Of a stretch of 54,105 nt of DNA, positions 1-8,955 are shown one piece after another; position 1 is the stretch's first letter; every line of letters starts with the position of its first letter. The notes under the pieces were generated by a model. It saw nothing but the letters and a program-made list of their open reading frames with translations, ran no database searches and was not told the DNA's origin. The translations under genes and the position numbers were made by a program. The DNA comes from Verrucomicrobiia bacterium. GTDB taxonomy: Bacteria > Verrucomicrobiota > Verrucomicrobiia > Palsa-1439. The stretch covers positions 1 through 54,105 of the forward strand of contig DATLVI010000032.1 of assembly GCA_035577545.1 (NCBI GenBank), in the 5' to 3' direction.

Positions 1-2
1 TG

Positions 3-125
3 GCCTCGGACTCCACCGGCAACGTGTTCACGACGGGGAGTTTCATGACCTCGATCGATCTGGGTGGCGGCAGTCAGCTCTCCGCCGGCGGGTTCGACAT
101 GTACCTGGGTAAATTCGGGCCGTAG
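3..125 (+). CDS. C-terminal end of an SBBP-type beta-propeller repeat protein (partial)
   Basis: Open from the window edge to a TAG at 123-125, giving the last 40 residues of a protein that starts outside the window. The peptide carries a DSTGNVFTTGSF segment, then an LGGG-containing stretch, then GGFDMYLGKF. That is the pattern of one repeat of the SBBP (seven-bladed beta-propeller) family, which is usually extracellular. A strong terminator follows about 90 nt downstream, so this is the last gene of its transcript. The family assignment rests on one repeat only. Confidence 0.6.
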   Translation, partial: ASDSTGNVFTTGSFMTSIDLGGGSQLSAGGFDMYLGKFGP

Positions 126-214
126 TAGCTCTGCGCGCTTAAGGGGACCGGACCTCCGAAGCCCGCGCCAAAATAAGTTGCAGTACACAGCGATAAACCC
201 TTGGTGTGTTTCTG

Positions 215-247
215 AGAGGCCAGTCGAAAGACTGGCCTCTTTCTTTT
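215..247 (+). terminator. Rho-independent terminator
   Basis: A perfect 11-bp stem (AGAGGCCAGTC at 215-225 pairing with GACTGGCCTCT at 230-240) closes a GAAA tetraloop and is followed by TTCTTTT. It ends the transcript of the beta-propeller gene and isolates rsmI from it. A smaller hairpin (CGACTC/GAGTCG, 322-337) sits directly before the rsmI start. Confidence 0.9.
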
Positions 248-341
248 CCCCCTCCGACTCAATCGGTGGCGCAGGCGTCCCTGCCTGTGATCCGCCAGCC
301 CCGCTCTTGTTTTTTCCCCGCCGACTCAATAGAGTCGCCGC

Positions 342-1022
342 ATGTCTTCTGGCAGGCTCTTTATCGTCGGCACTCCCATTGGCAACATGGAGGACATCAC
401 GCTCCGTGCCCTGCGGGTGCTGCGGGATTCCAGCCTCGTGGCCGCCGAGGACACCCGCCACACGGGGATGCTATTGGCCCGCCATTCGATCAGGAAACCC
501 CTTGTCAGCTACCACGAGTTCAACGAGGCCAAACGTACCGCCGAATTGCTCAAGGAGCTGCAGCAGGGCCGCAGCATCGCCTTGGTCTCGGATGCGGGGA
601 TGCCCACCGTCTCCGACCCGGGCCAGCGCCTGATCCGTGCCGCCATCGATGCCGGTATCGCCGTGGAGGTCATCCCCGGCGTCTCGGCCATCACCATGGC
701 ACTGACCGGCAGCGGGCTCGGCGGCGGGCATTTTATGTTCTACGGCTTCCTCCCGCACAAATCCGGGCAGCGCCGTAACGCCCTCACTCGCCTGGCTCCC
801 CTGCCCTACGCGCTGGTCTTCTTCGAGTCGCCCTACCGCCTCGTGAAGAGCCTCCAGGACATGCATGATCAGCTCGGCAATCGCCGCGCCGTCGTCGCCC
901 GCGAGTTGACCAAGAAATTCGAGGAGATCCTCCGCGGCGACCTCGCCGCCATCCTGAAAAAGCTTGAGAACCGCTCCGTCAAAGGTGAAATTACCGTCAT
1001 CGTCGAGGGTTGCCGCGAATGA
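342..1022 (+). CDS. rsmI: 16S rRNA (cytidine(1402)-2'-O)-methyltransferase RsmI
   Basis: RsmI uses S-adenosylmethionine to 2'-O-methylate C1402 of 16S rRNA in the ribosomal P site. The 226-residue product begins with GRLFIVGTPIGN, the glycine-rich N-terminal motif of the tetrapyrrole-methylase fold, followed by AAEDTRHT and SDAGMPTVSDPG, both strongly conserved in RsmI. Family members are usually near 280 residues. This one stops after the methylase fold at VKGEITVIVEG and lacks the small C-terminal helical domain. The stop overlaps the start of the next gene (ATGA), so the two are translationally coupled. No strong ribosome-binding site is visible. Confidence 0.92.
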   Translation: MSSGRLFIVGTPIGNMEDITLRALRVLRDSSLVAAEDTRHTGMLLARHSIRKPLVSYHEFNEAKRTAELLKELQQGRSIALVSDAGMPTVSDPGQRLIRAAIDAGIAVEVIPGVSAITMALTGSGLGGGHFMFYGFLPHKSGQRRNALTRLAPLPYALVFFESPYRLVKSLQDMHDQLGNRRAVVARELTKKFEEILRGDLAAILKKLENRSVKGEITVIVEGCRE

Positions 1023-1480
1023 ACGACCACATCACATTTAATCCGCTCCGTCTTGCTGTTCTTGCCGCCGTGCTGACCCTCCTCACCTTCGGCTGTTCCA
1101 CCACGACACCACGTGTGGTCGAGGTCAGCAGCCGGACACGGCTCCAGGACGTCGGTCCCGCAGACGAAAAAGCATTTTTCGGCTATGACCAGGCCTCGCG
1201 CTTCCGTTACCAGCCTCAGGATCTATCCATCGAGGATCAGCGCGAGGAGTTCTACGTCCGCTGGACACCCGGCAGCGTCAGCCTGGTGAAATTCGAGTAT
1301 CGACAGGTGGCCAAGGCCGCCACGGTATTCGAGAAGACCTACACGCCGAATGGAGACGTGGCGTATCTTTTCGAGGTGCGGAGGGAAGACTTTCGGGCAG
1401 GAGGTTCGGTCTCCGCCTGGCGCGTGACTCTTTGGAATGGTGATCAGCTTGTCGCCGAGAAAAAGTCGTTCCTCTGGTAG
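1019..1480 (+). CDS. Small lipoprotein of unknown function
   Basis: A 153-residue product begins with a short polar segment, a hydrophobic stretch (LAVLAAVLTLLTF) and a lipobox ending LTFGC, so it is predicted to be a lipoprotein anchored to a membrane after signal peptidase II cleavage. The mature part includes FYVRWTPGSVSLVKFEYRQ and an ending rich in beta-strand-forming residues. I do not recognise a family. The ATG at 1019 overlaps the rsmI stop (ATGA) and is preferred to a TTG nine bases upstream. It is probably co-transcribed with rsmI. Confidence 0.75.
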   Translation: MNDHITFNPLRLAVLAAVLTLLTFGCSTTTPRVVEVSSRTRLQDVGPADEKAFFGYDQASRFRYQPQDLSIEDQREEFYVRWTPGSVSLVKFEYRQVAKAATVFEKTYTPNGDVAYLFEVRREDFRAGGSVSAWRVTLWNGDQLVAEKKSFLW

Positions 1481-1499
1481 ATAGCGCCCGCGTTTCTTT

Positions 1500-2981
1500 A
1501 TGACCGAGCCAACTGTCATCGCCCGCCTGGAATCGATTGTGGCAGCGCAGCCGCGCAAGGTCTGCATTTTCTGGGGCAAGGACCGCATCACTTATGCGGA
1601 ATTGGCCGCTCGTATCCATGCTTACGGCGCCCGTTTGCAAGCCGCCTACGCCGTGCGGCCGGGCGATCGCGTGGGGATCCTGCTCAAGAACAGCCCCGAA
1701 TTCATTTACGCGCTCTATGCCGCCTTGAAGTCGGGCGCGACCGTGGTCCCCATCAATACATTCTTAAAAGCTCCCGAAATCCAGCACATCATTGATGACT
1801 GCCAACTCAAGTGCCTGGTTACGTCAGCGGATTTTGACGAGACAATCTTCAAGGTCAAGGGCGTTACCGTGGTTCCACTGGCGGACCTTGGGCAAGGTAC
1901 TCAAACCAGCGCGCCAAACTGGTCTCCTATCCAGCCGACGGACCTCGCCGTGATCATCTACACCTCCGGCACGACGGGCAAATCCAAGGGCGCGATGCTG
2001 ACGCACGGCAACATCGCCACCAACGTCCGCAGTTGCATCAAGGCCCTTGAACCAACGAAAGCCGACCGTCTCACCCTCCTGCTTCCGATGTTTCACAGCT
2101 TCATGCTGACCGTGTGCATCTTCACCCCGCTTTCGGTCGGCGCGGGTATCGTGTTGATCAAATCCGTCCAGCCGTTCAAGCTGGCAATGCGCGAGATCAT
2201 TCGGAACCGCGCCACGATTCTGGTGGGCATTCCGCAGTTGTTCCAGGCGCTGGCGGACGCCAAAATCCCCTTCTGGCTGCATTGGGTGCTGAAACTGCAT
2301 CTGGCCGTTTCCGGGGCCGCTCCCCTGCCCGGCGAGACTCTCGCCAGATTCGATCGCAAATTCCACTTCCCCCTGCTGGAAGGGTATGGACTGAGCGAGG
2401 CGTCGCCCGTGGTGTCCTTCAACCCCATCCGCGGCGTCCGCAAGGCGGGCTCGGTCGGCCTGCCACTGCCCGACGTGCAGGTGAAGATATTCGACGACCA
2501 TGGCCAGGAACTGCCCGCCGGACAGGTGGGCGAGATCGTCGTGAGCGGTCCGAATGTTATGCGTGGTTATTACAATCACGCCGAGGAAACAGCCGCCGCC
2601 CTACGCGAAAACTGGCTGCACACCGGCGACATGGGGAAGAAGGATGATGACGGTTACATCTACATCGTGGACCGCCGCAAGGAGATGCTGCTGGTGCGCG
2701 GCATGAACGTGTACCCGCGCGAGATCGAGGAAGTCTTGCACCAGTTCCCCAATGTTCGCGAAGTCGCGGTTGTCCCGAAGCCCGACGAGAAGCGCGGCGA
2801 AGTCCCCATCGCCTTCGTTAGCCCGACTGAAGGCGCAAAACTTGTGTCGAGCGAGATTCTAAGCTTCTGCCGTGATCGTCTCGCCGACTACAAAATCCCC
2901 CGTGAAATCCGCATCGTGGAAGCCCTACCAAGAACGGCCACCGGCAAGATCGCCAAGCTGGAACTGAAGAAGCAGGTGTAA
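1500..2981 (+). CDS. AMP-dependent acyl-CoA synthetase (long-chain fatty acid-CoA ligase family)
   Basis: Activates a carboxylic acid, probably a fatty acid, to an acyl-adenylate and then an acyl-CoA. The 493-residue protein has the ANL-superfamily motifs in order: the P-loop YTSGTTGKSKG (154-164), the GYGLSEASPV aromatic/adenine motif, the LHTGDMG ATP-binding aspartate, the hinge region IVDRRKEM, GMNVYPREIEEVL, and the C-terminal PRTATGKIAK with the catalytic lysine. Length is normal for the family. It lies 19 nt after the lipoprotein gene and is convergent with aroC. Substrate chain length cannot be read from the sequence. Confidence 0.9.
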   Translation: MTEPTVIARLESIVAAQPRKVCIFWGKDRITYAELAARIHAYGARLQAAYAVRPGDRVGILLKNSPEFIYALYAALKSGATVVPINTFLKAPEIQHIIDDCQLKCLVTSADFDETIFKVKGVTVVPLADLGQGTQTSAPNWSPIQPTDLAVIIYTSGTTGKSKGAMLTHGNIATNVRSCIKALEPTKADRLTLLLPMFHSFMLTVCIFTPLSVGAGIVLIKSVQPFKLAMREIIRNRATILVGIPQLFQALADAKIPFWLHWVLKLHLAVSGAAPLPGETLARFDRKFHFPLLEGYGLSEASPVVSFNPIRGVRKAGSVGLPLPDVQVKIFDDHGQELPAGQVGEIVVSGPNVMRGYYNHAEETAAALRENWLHTGDMGKKDDDGYIYIVDRRKEMLLVRGMNVYPREIEEVLHQFPNVREVAVVPKPDEKRGEVPIAFVSPTEGAKLVSSEILSFCRDRLADYKIPREIRIVEALPRTATGKIAKLELKKQV

Positions 2982-3036
2982 TCCGGTCGTTCCTGTAGCG
3001 GCGTTCTGTGAGCGCCAACTTCAGACGTCTCCCACG

Positions 3037-4167
3037 CTACCACCGCTGGCAAGCTTCGCGGTAGCTTTCCACGTTGCGCTTTAACTCGCGCACGCTGTCG
3101 CCGCCGAACTTGTCGAGCAACGCCTTCGCCAGCTCGACCGCGACGACCGCCTCCCCGATGACCGCCGCCGCCGGCGTGGCACAGACATCGGAACGTTCCA
3201 CCGTGGCCTTTACTTCCTGCCCGGTCTGGATATCCACGGACCGCATCGGCTTCATGAGCGTCGACAATGGTTTCATGGCGACGCGGACGACAACCGGCTG
3301 ACCGTTGGTCATGCCACCTTCAAAACCCCCAGCGTTGTTGCCCGCGCGGGTGAAGACCCCGTCCTGCGCCGGTAGGATTTCATCGTGGACCTGCGAACCA
3401 AAGCGGCGCGCTGCTTCAAATCCGAGCCCCACCTCGACACCTTTCATGGCCTGGATGCTCATCAAGGCCCGGGCCAGGTTCGCATCGAGCTTCCGGTCCC
3501 AATGAACGTGGCTGCCGAGCCCAATCGGGACACCGACCGCGATCACCTCAAACACACCGCCGATCGTATCGCCCTGACCTTTGGCTATATCAATGGCCTC
3601 GATCATCTTCTTCTCGGCTTCGGGATCGGCGCAGCGAACCTCACTGGCTTCGCTCCGCTCGCGGATTTGCGCGAATGTCAGTCCATCTGTCTTTGCCTGT
3701 ACCGTGCCGAGACTGACGATGTGGCCGACGATGTCGACGCCGACTTCGGCGAGCAGTAGTTTGCAGACCCCGCCGATTGCCACACGCATCGTGGTCTCCC
3801 GCGCGCTGGAGCGTTCCAGGATATCGCGTGCGTCCTGGCGGTCATATTTTATAACGCCGGCAAGGTCGGCATGGCCGGGACGCGGTTTCGTGACGGCCGG
3901 CAGTTCGTTGATCTTGAAGTCACGGTTTTTCACCATCAACGTGACGGGAGAGCCAATGGTTTCGTCGTGGCGCACCCCCGATACGATCTCCGCCTCATCG
4001 GCTTCAATCTTCATACGACCGCCGCGTCCATAGCCCTGCTGACGGCGAGCGAGGTCGCGATTGATGGCGGCGCGATCCAATTTCAGGCCGGCCGGCAGGC
4101 CTTCGACCACGCCAATCAGGCATTGGCCGTGCGATTCGCCCGCGGTGAAGTAACGCAATTGCGGCAT
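3037..4167 (-). CDS. aroC: Chorismate synthase
   Basis: Catalyses the last step of the shikimate pathway, converting 5-enolpyruvylshikimate-3-phosphate to chorismate with reduced FMN. The 376-residue protein starts MPQLRYFTAGESHGQ, the classic AroC N-terminus, and contains the RRQQGYGRGGRM and SARETTMRVAIG motifs and a late GGMTNGQPVVVRVAMKP region. The start at 4167 is chosen because AroC homology begins exactly there. The longer open frame upstream lies inside the prepilin peptidase gene. The start is 2 nt after that gene's stop, making this the third gene of an aroE-peptidase-aroC operon. Confidence 0.96.
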   Translation of the reverse strand: MPQLRYFTAGESHGQCLIGVVEGLPAGLKLDRAAINRDLARRQQGYGRGGRMKIEADEAEIVSGVRHDETIGSPVTLMVKNRDFKINELPAVTKPRPGHADLAGVIKYDRQDARDILERSSARETTMRVAIGGVCKLLLAEVGVDIVGHIVSLGTVQAKTDGLTFAQIRERSEASEVRCADPEAEKKMIEAIDIAKGQGDTIGGVFEVIAVGVPIGLGSHVHWDRKLDANLARALMSIQAMKGVEVGLGFEAARRFGSQVHDEILPAQDGVFTRAGNNAGGFEGGMTNGQPVVVRVAMKPLSTLMKPMRSVDIQTGQEVKATVERSDVCATPAAAVIGEAVVAVELAKALLDKFGGDSVRELKRNVESYREACQRW

Positions 4168-4169
4168 TG

Positions 4170-5006
4170 TTATCCTTGAATGAAACCCAGGTACCACTTC
4201 ATAATCTCGCGTCCGCAGTACATCCACAGCAACGCGCCCAGCGCGATGTACGGCCCGTACGGGATGCGGCTCTGCCATCCCTTTTTGCTCCCGATCACCA
4301 GAATCAACCCGATGACTCCCCCGAGCATGGACGACACGAATACCGTGAAGAGCGTCGCCTGCCACCCGAAAAACGCTCCAATGGCCGCCAGAAATTTCAC
4401 GTCTCCCATTCCCATGGCTTCTTTCTTGAAGATTATCTCTCCCACCGTCGCAACGACCAGCAGCGTCACGCCGCCAACCAACACTCCCAGAACCGACCGC
4501 ACAACCGACATCTGGAGCGAATTCGCGCCCATCAGCGGCGGATACACGATGCTGAGCAGCAGACCCACGACGATCCCGCCGAGCGTAATCTCGTTAGGGA
4601 TAATATAGTGCTCAAAGTCGATAAACGTTGCAACGATTAAACCGGCAATCACCATCCAATAAATCGGCGCTTTCAGGAAGTAAATGCCGTGTACGGGCGG
4701 ATCGTCCCACTGTGTTAGCTTCAGCCACATTAGCAGGAACAACACCGCAGTTAATAGTTCCACGATGAAGTAGCGCGGGCTGATTTTCGCGCCACAGTTG
4801 CGACATTTGCAACGTAGCGCCAGGTAACTAAAGAGCGGGATGTTGTCGGCCCAACGGATGCGCTGGTCGCAGTGCGGGCAATGCGATGGCGGAAAGACAA
4901 TCGATTGATCGAGAGGCATCCGGTGAATGCAGACGTTGAGAAAGCTCCCGACGACCGCGCCAAACGCAAAGACGAGGAAATCGATGTAGAGCTGCAGCCC
5001 GGTCAC
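4170..5006 (-). CDS. pilD: Type IV prepilin peptidase / leader peptidase (A24 family)
   Basis: An inner-membrane aspartic protease that cleaves and often N-methylates type IV pilin or type II secretion pseudopilin leaders. The 278-residue product starts with a GTG that overlaps the aroE stop (GTGA). It has an N-terminal transmembrane segment with GSFLNVCIHRMP and a zinc-binding domain with two paired cysteines (CPHC and CRNC). The A24 peptidase domain carries the catalytic aspartates in FIDFEHYIIPNE and in GMGDVKFLAAIGAFFGW (the GxGD motif). About eight hydrophobic segments are visible. No pilus genes are in this window, so the pilin substrates must be encoded elsewhere. Confidence 0.93.
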   Translation of the reverse strand: MTGLQLYIDFLVFAFGAVVGSFLNVCIHRMPLDQSIVFPPSHCPHCDQRIRWADNIPLFSYLALRCKCRNCGAKISPRYFIVELLTAVLFLLMWLKLTQWDDPPVHGIYFLKAPIYWMVIAGLIVATFIDFEHYIIPNEITLGGIVVGLLLSIVYPPLMGANSLQMSVVRSVLGVLVGGVTLLVVATVGEIIFKKEAMGMGDVKFLAAIGAFFGWQATLFTVFVSSMLGGVIGLILVIGSKKGWQSRIPYGPYIALGALLWMYCGREIMKWYLGFIQG

Positions 5007-5866
5007 GCTTTTTCCCCGTAGACCGCCGCCCGCAACGCCCGGCGCATGACCGCCAGCGGCGCCTTCCGCTTGGTCCAAATCTCGAACGACCTGGCGCCCT
5101 GGTGCAATAGCATGCTCAGTCCGTTCGCGACTTTCGCGCCCGCGCTCTCCGCGACACGCAGCAACTCCGTCTCCGCAGGACGATAAATTGTGTCGTACAG
5201 ATGCAAGCGTGGCGAAAAGAGCTCCGCGCCAAGCCCGAGCAATTCGCCTCCTTGCAGGCCAACCGATGTGGCGTTCACCACGAGATCGACCTCGTGGATC
5301 ACCTTGCGGATCTCGTCTGCCGCAAGTTTGAGCGGCAGGAACTCGCTCTTCGTCCCGCGAATTTCGTTCGCAATGGGCTCGATCCGCGCCAGCGTGCGGT
5401 TGGCGACGATGACCCGGGCGGCTCCGTCCAGCGCGCATTTCACAGCGATCCCCCGCCCCGCTCCGCCTGCGCCGAGCACCAGCACTCGTTTGCCCTTGAT
5501 GGACAGGTTGAAGTCCTCTTTGATCGCCTTGAGAAAACCGTAGCCGTCGGTATTGAACCCGCGCAGCCTTCCTTTTTCCATGGTGACGGTGTTGACCGCC
5601 CCCAATTTCCGGGCTTCCGCGTCGAGCTCATCGACACAGTCGAGGGCCAGAATTTTGTGCGGCAGAGTCAAATTGATTCCCACCACACCCATGTCGCTTG
5701 CGCCGCGCAACGCCGAGCGCAAATTCTGTGGATCGACATGCAACGCCAGGTACACCCAATTCATATCGAGCGCCGCGAAGGCGGCGTTGTGCATCGCGGG
5801 AGATGCGGTGTGCTTGATGGGCGCGCCGAAAACGCCGACAATCGTTGTTGAGCCGTCAATGTGCAT
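5003..5866 (-). CDS. aroE: Shikimate dehydrogenase (NADP+)
   Basis: Reduces 3-dehydroshikimate to shikimate. The 287-residue protein shows the substrate-binding motif GAPIKHTASPAMHNAAF, the catalytic lysine in NLTLPHK, NTDGYGF, and the NADP-binding GAGGAGRG loop followed by ANRTLARIE. The ATG at 5866 is chosen. A TTG three codons upstream would also be in frame. No clear Shine-Dalgarno precedes either. It is the first gene of a coupled aroE-prepilin peptidase-aroC operon, with a good promoter candidate at 5922-5951 just beyond the nuoN stop. Confidence 0.95.
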   Translation of the reverse strand: MHIDGSTTIVGVFGAPIKHTASPAMHNAAFAALDMNWVYLALHVDPQNLRSALRGASDMGVVGINLTLPHKILALDCVDELDAEARKLGAVNTVTMEKGRLRGFNTDGYGFLKAIKEDFNLSIKGKRVLVLGAGGAGRGIAVKCALDGAARVIVANRTLARIEPIANEIRGTKSEFLPLKLAADEIRKVIHEVDLVVNATSVGLQGGELLGLGAELFSPRLHLYDTIYRPAETELLRVAESAGAKVANGLSMLLHQGARSFEIWTKRKAPLAVMRRALRAAVYGEKA

Positions 5867-5921
5867 GAAAATCAAACCGAGGCAGGTTGTGGTGAACGCG
5901 CCTCATTGCATCAGGGTAGCG

Positions 5922-5951
5922 ATTATAAAGCAACAACGAGGCTGTTGAGAA
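5922..5951 (-). promoter_or_regulatory. Predicted sigma70-type promoter for aroE
   Basis: On the minus strand a perfect TATAAT (5927 down to 5922) lies 18 nt from TTCTCA (5951 down to 5946), a 4-of-6 match to the -35 consensus. It overlaps the nuoN stop codon and would give a leader of about 50 nt before the aroE ATG at 5866. It would separate the aro operon from the upstream nuo operon. Confidence 0.45.
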
Positions 5952-7422
5952 GCTCAAGAATCGGCCTCGGCCAGACGCCCAGCAGGACGACGGCCAATGC
6001 GACGAGGCCCAATGCCACATTCAGGTATGTCGGGGTGATGATGCGAGCCTGGTCCTCGCTTTCAACCACGTAGATATGCTTGAGCAGCACGAGATAATAG
6101 TAAAGCGAAACGGCACTCATGAGGATGCCCAACACCACCAACCATAAGAGTCCGAAGTTCTGCGCGTCACGCTGGATCGCCGACGCGAAAAGGTAGAACT
6201 TGCCCAGGAATCCGCCCAGCGGTGGGATCCCTGCCAGCGAAAGCACAAAGATCAACATCAGCGATGACAGAAACGGCGCCCGCTTCGCCATGCCGTCGAA
6301 GTCCTGCAGCTCATCGCCACCGGCGCGACTGGACAGCGCGGCCACCACACCGAACGCGCCCAGATTCGTCAGCGAATACACGATAATGTAGAAGAGAACG
6401 GAGGTCGCGCCCATCCGCGAAGCCGCGACAAGTCCGATGAAAATGTAGCCTGCGTGCGCGATGCTGGAATACGCCAACAGCCGTTTCACGTTCCGCTGTA
6501 CAATGGCCGCGCAGTTCCCGAGCACCATGCTCAAGGCACCCGTGATGGCCAGCAGCATCGTCCAGCCCGAAGAGAAATGACCCCAGAACGCCGAACCTTC
6601 CAGCCCCGCGAAGCCGATAAAGAGCACCTTCAACAGCACGAAGAAGCTGGCGACCTTCGATCCCGTCGCGATAAATGCGGTGACCGGCGTCGGCGCGCCT
6701 TCATAGGCATCGGGCGCCCACAAATGAAATGGCACGGCAGCGACTTTGAATCCAAAGCCGATAATAACAAAGAGCATCCCCGTTGCCAGCAGCGGACTCA
6801 TCCCAACTCCGCTGTTCTTCACCGCCTCCCGGATCCCGTGCAAACTGGTCGCGCCGGTCACTCCATACACATAACTCAACCCGAACAAGAGAAACGCAGA
6901 CGAAATCGCGCCGAACATAAAGTACTTGAGTGCTGCCTCCTGGGAGCGCAGTTCACTTTTGTGAAAAGCCGTCAGGATGTACAGGGAAATGCTGGTCAGT
7001 TCGAGTGCGACGAAGATCGTTAGCAACTCTTCCGCGCTGATAAGCAGCATCATCCCGATCGCGCCAAACAGCATCACCGCGAAATATTCACCAACATGTC
7101 GCCCCACGTCGTAATCCATTGAGATCAAGACGGTGATCAACGTCAGCGCCACGATCACGAGTTTAAACACCATGATCAAATCATCGACGGCCAGTGTGCC
7201 GCCCAACAGCACCGTTCGCGGATGGCCAAGCTGCTGCCACAGAGGAATGAACGACGCCAACAGACCGATGACGGCCACCGTGCCGATGGTCCGCCTGCGC
7301 ATGACGGGCTCGGCGCGGCGCAACGACGCCAGATCCAGCGTTAACGCGGCGAGCGCAGCGACAGCCAGCATTGCCTCCGAATTCAGGGCCTTGAAAATCT
7401 CGAGATAGGAAATCGGCGTCAT
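5923..7422 (-). CDS. nuoN: NADH-quinone oxidoreductase subunit N
   Basis: An antiporter-like proton-pumping subunit of the membrane arm of complex I. The 499-residue, multi-helix protein has the helix-5 glutamate in FVALELTSISLYIL, the WAPDAYEGAPTPVTAFIATGSKVASF signature with the discontinuous-helix proline and the lysine, and KRLLAYSSIAHAGYI. It is the last gene of the nuo operon and overlaps the preceding nuoM copy by 4 nt (ATGA). Confidence 0.95.
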   Translation of the reverse strand: MTPISYLEIFKALNSEAMLAVAALAALTLDLASLRRAEPVMRRRTIGTVAVIGLLASFIPLWQQLGHPRTVLLGGTLAVDDLIMVFKLVIVALTLITVLISMDYDVGRHVGEYFAVMLFGAIGMMLLISAEELLTIFVALELTSISLYILTAFHKSELRSQEAALKYFMFGAISSAFLLFGLSYVYGVTGATSLHGIREAVKNSGVGMSPLLATGMLFVIIGFGFKVAAVPFHLWAPDAYEGAPTPVTAFIATGSKVASFFVLLKVLFIGFAGLEGSAFWGHFSSGWTMLLAITGALSMVLGNCAAIVQRNVKRLLAYSSIAHAGYIFIGLVAASRMGATSVLFYIIVYSLTNLGAFGVVAALSSRAGGDELQDFDGMAKRAPFLSSLMLIFVLSLAGIPPLGGFLGKFYLFASAIQRDAQNFGLLWLVVLGILMSAVSLYYYLVLLKHIYVVESEDQARIITPTYLNVALGLVALAVVLLGVWPRPILELLNSLVVAL

Positions 7423-8948
7423 TGCCCACCTCGTAAAAACAGTTCCACGTTGGCCTTGATCATGTTGAGCATGATCGACGGATACAGCCCGACGATCACC
7501 AGCAACGCCATCAGGATGACCGCCGCGACGCCCTCCGGCAGCGTAATCGGCGGTAACGGCGGATGCGAACTGCTTTCGTCACTATGTCCGTGTCCATGTC
7601 CGCCAGCGGGTTCGTCCCGTTCCATGAATACTTTGTTATTCGCATTGAGAATGTAAGCGACGGTGATCGGGATACTCAGTCCGGCGGCAAGAGCCAGCAG
7701 CGGATGCATTTGAAAAGCACCCGCAAGGATCTGGTATTCCGCAACAAATCCACTAAAACCCGGCATACCCATCGAGGCCGCGCCGCCAATTACGAACGTA
7801 ACGCACGCAAAAGGAATGACCTTGGCCAGTCCGCCTAATTCGTCCAACTGTCGCGTGTGCGTCCGGTCGTAAACCATGCGGCCGACGACCGCAAACAACA
7901 GGCTGGCGACAATACCGTGAGAGAACATCTGTAGGACAGCGCCCGACATGCCCATGACATTGAGCGTTGCCAGCCCGAGCAACACGAAGCCCATGTGACT
8001 GACGCTCGAGTAACCAATGATAAACTTGAAATCCTTCTGCACCAGCGCCACTCCAGCGCCGTACACGATGCCGATTACCGCCAGTATCGCAATCCACCAT
8101 TTCCAGTGCTCGAGACCCTGAGGAAATAAAAGCATGGCGGCGCGAAAACAGCCATATGACCCGAGTTTCATCACAACACCCGCAAGCAACATCGAGGCCG
8201 CTGTTGGGGCGGCCACGTGGCCCGTGGGCGCCCACGTGTGGAATGGCCACATGCCCGCCAGAACCGCGAAACCAACGAAGATCAATGGGAACACCCAAAT
8301 CTGCACTGCGGGCGCCAAGGGGTGTTTGACAAGTTCAAGGATATCAAACGTCTGCCCGCCGGCGCTGAAGAAGACGGCCAAAATGCCGATAAACACAAGC
8401 GCACTACCCACAAACGAGTACAGCACCAGCTTCATTGCGCCGTACTCCTTGCGGGTTGAGCCCCAGATCGCAATGACGAAGTACTTCGGGATGATCGCCA
8501 ATTCGTAAAACACGAATAACAGAAACAAATCCATCGACATAAACACGCCGTATACACCGGCGATCAACGTCAGGAAGAACGCAAAGAATTCTTTGACCCG
8601 ATTCTCGATGTTCCAACTGAACAGGATGCCCGTCACGCACACGAAGCCGTTCAAAATGATGAGCGGGAAGCTGATGCCATCAACCGCCAGGTGGTAGTTC
8701 ACGTTAAGCGCGGGAATCCAGGGGACATTTACAAGGTCCCGTAAGCCAACGGTCAGCCTGCCGTCGTGGGCCGCGAGCTCCGCGTTAACCCACGCATTGT
8801 AGTCGAAATAATTCTTCAGGCCAACAAGCAGGGCAGCTACCCCGGTCAACAGCGCGACCCAGCGGATGAGGTTCTTCGAGTCGCGTGGCAACAACAGGAT
8901 CAGGCCCGCGCCGAGGAACGTCAGATAAATTGTCCAATCAACTTGCAT
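7419..8948 (-). CDS. nuoM: NADH-quinone oxidoreductase subunit M, second copy (NuoM2)
   Basis: A second, divergent NuoM-type antiporter-like subunit of 509 residues. It keeps the helix-5 glutamate (FVFYELAIIPKYF), the pumping lysine (LLAGVVMKLGSYG), KFIIGYSSVSHMGF and the YDRTHTRQLDELGGL loop typical of NuoM. It departs from the usual HTWLPDAHTEAPT signature by reading HTWAPTGHVAAPT. A His-rich segment (GGHGHGHSDESSSH) precedes the final helix. It lies 7 nt downstream of the other nuoM and overlaps nuoN by 4 nt, so it is a structural part of the operon and intact. It is not a close duplicate of its neighbour, so the duplication appears old. Confidence 0.92.
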   Translation of the reverse strand: MQVDWTIYLTFLGAGLILLLPRDSKNLIRWVALLTGVAALLVGLKNYFDYNAWVNAELAAHDGRLTVGLRDLVNVPWIPALNVNYHLAVDGISFPLIILNGFVCVTGILFSWNIENRVKEFFAFFLTLIAGVYGVFMSMDLFLLFVFYELAIIPKYFVIAIWGSTRKEYGAMKLVLYSFVGSALVFIGILAVFFSAGGQTFDILELVKHPLAPAVQIWVFPLIFVGFAVLAGMWPFHTWAPTGHVAAPTAASMLLAGVVMKLGSYGCFRAAMLLFPQGLEHWKWWIAILAVIGIVYGAGVALVQKDFKFIIGYSSVSHMGFVLLGLATLNVMGMSGAVLQMFSHGIVASLLFAVVGRMVYDRTHTRQLDELGGLAKVIPFACVTFVIGGAASMGMPGFSGFVAEYQILAGAFQMHPLLALAAGLSIPITVAYILNANNKVFMERDEPAGGHGHGHSDESSSHPPLPPITLPEGVAAVILMALLVIVGLYPSIMLNMIKANVELFLRGGQ

Positions 8949-8955
8949 GATTTCG

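Noticed and set aside
2982-3036. Bidirectional terminator between the acyl-CoA ligase and aroC genes
   Set aside because: Only a 4-5 bp GC stem (GGCG/CGCC) without T-tracts; better explained as a relative of the GCGGCTACA repeat.
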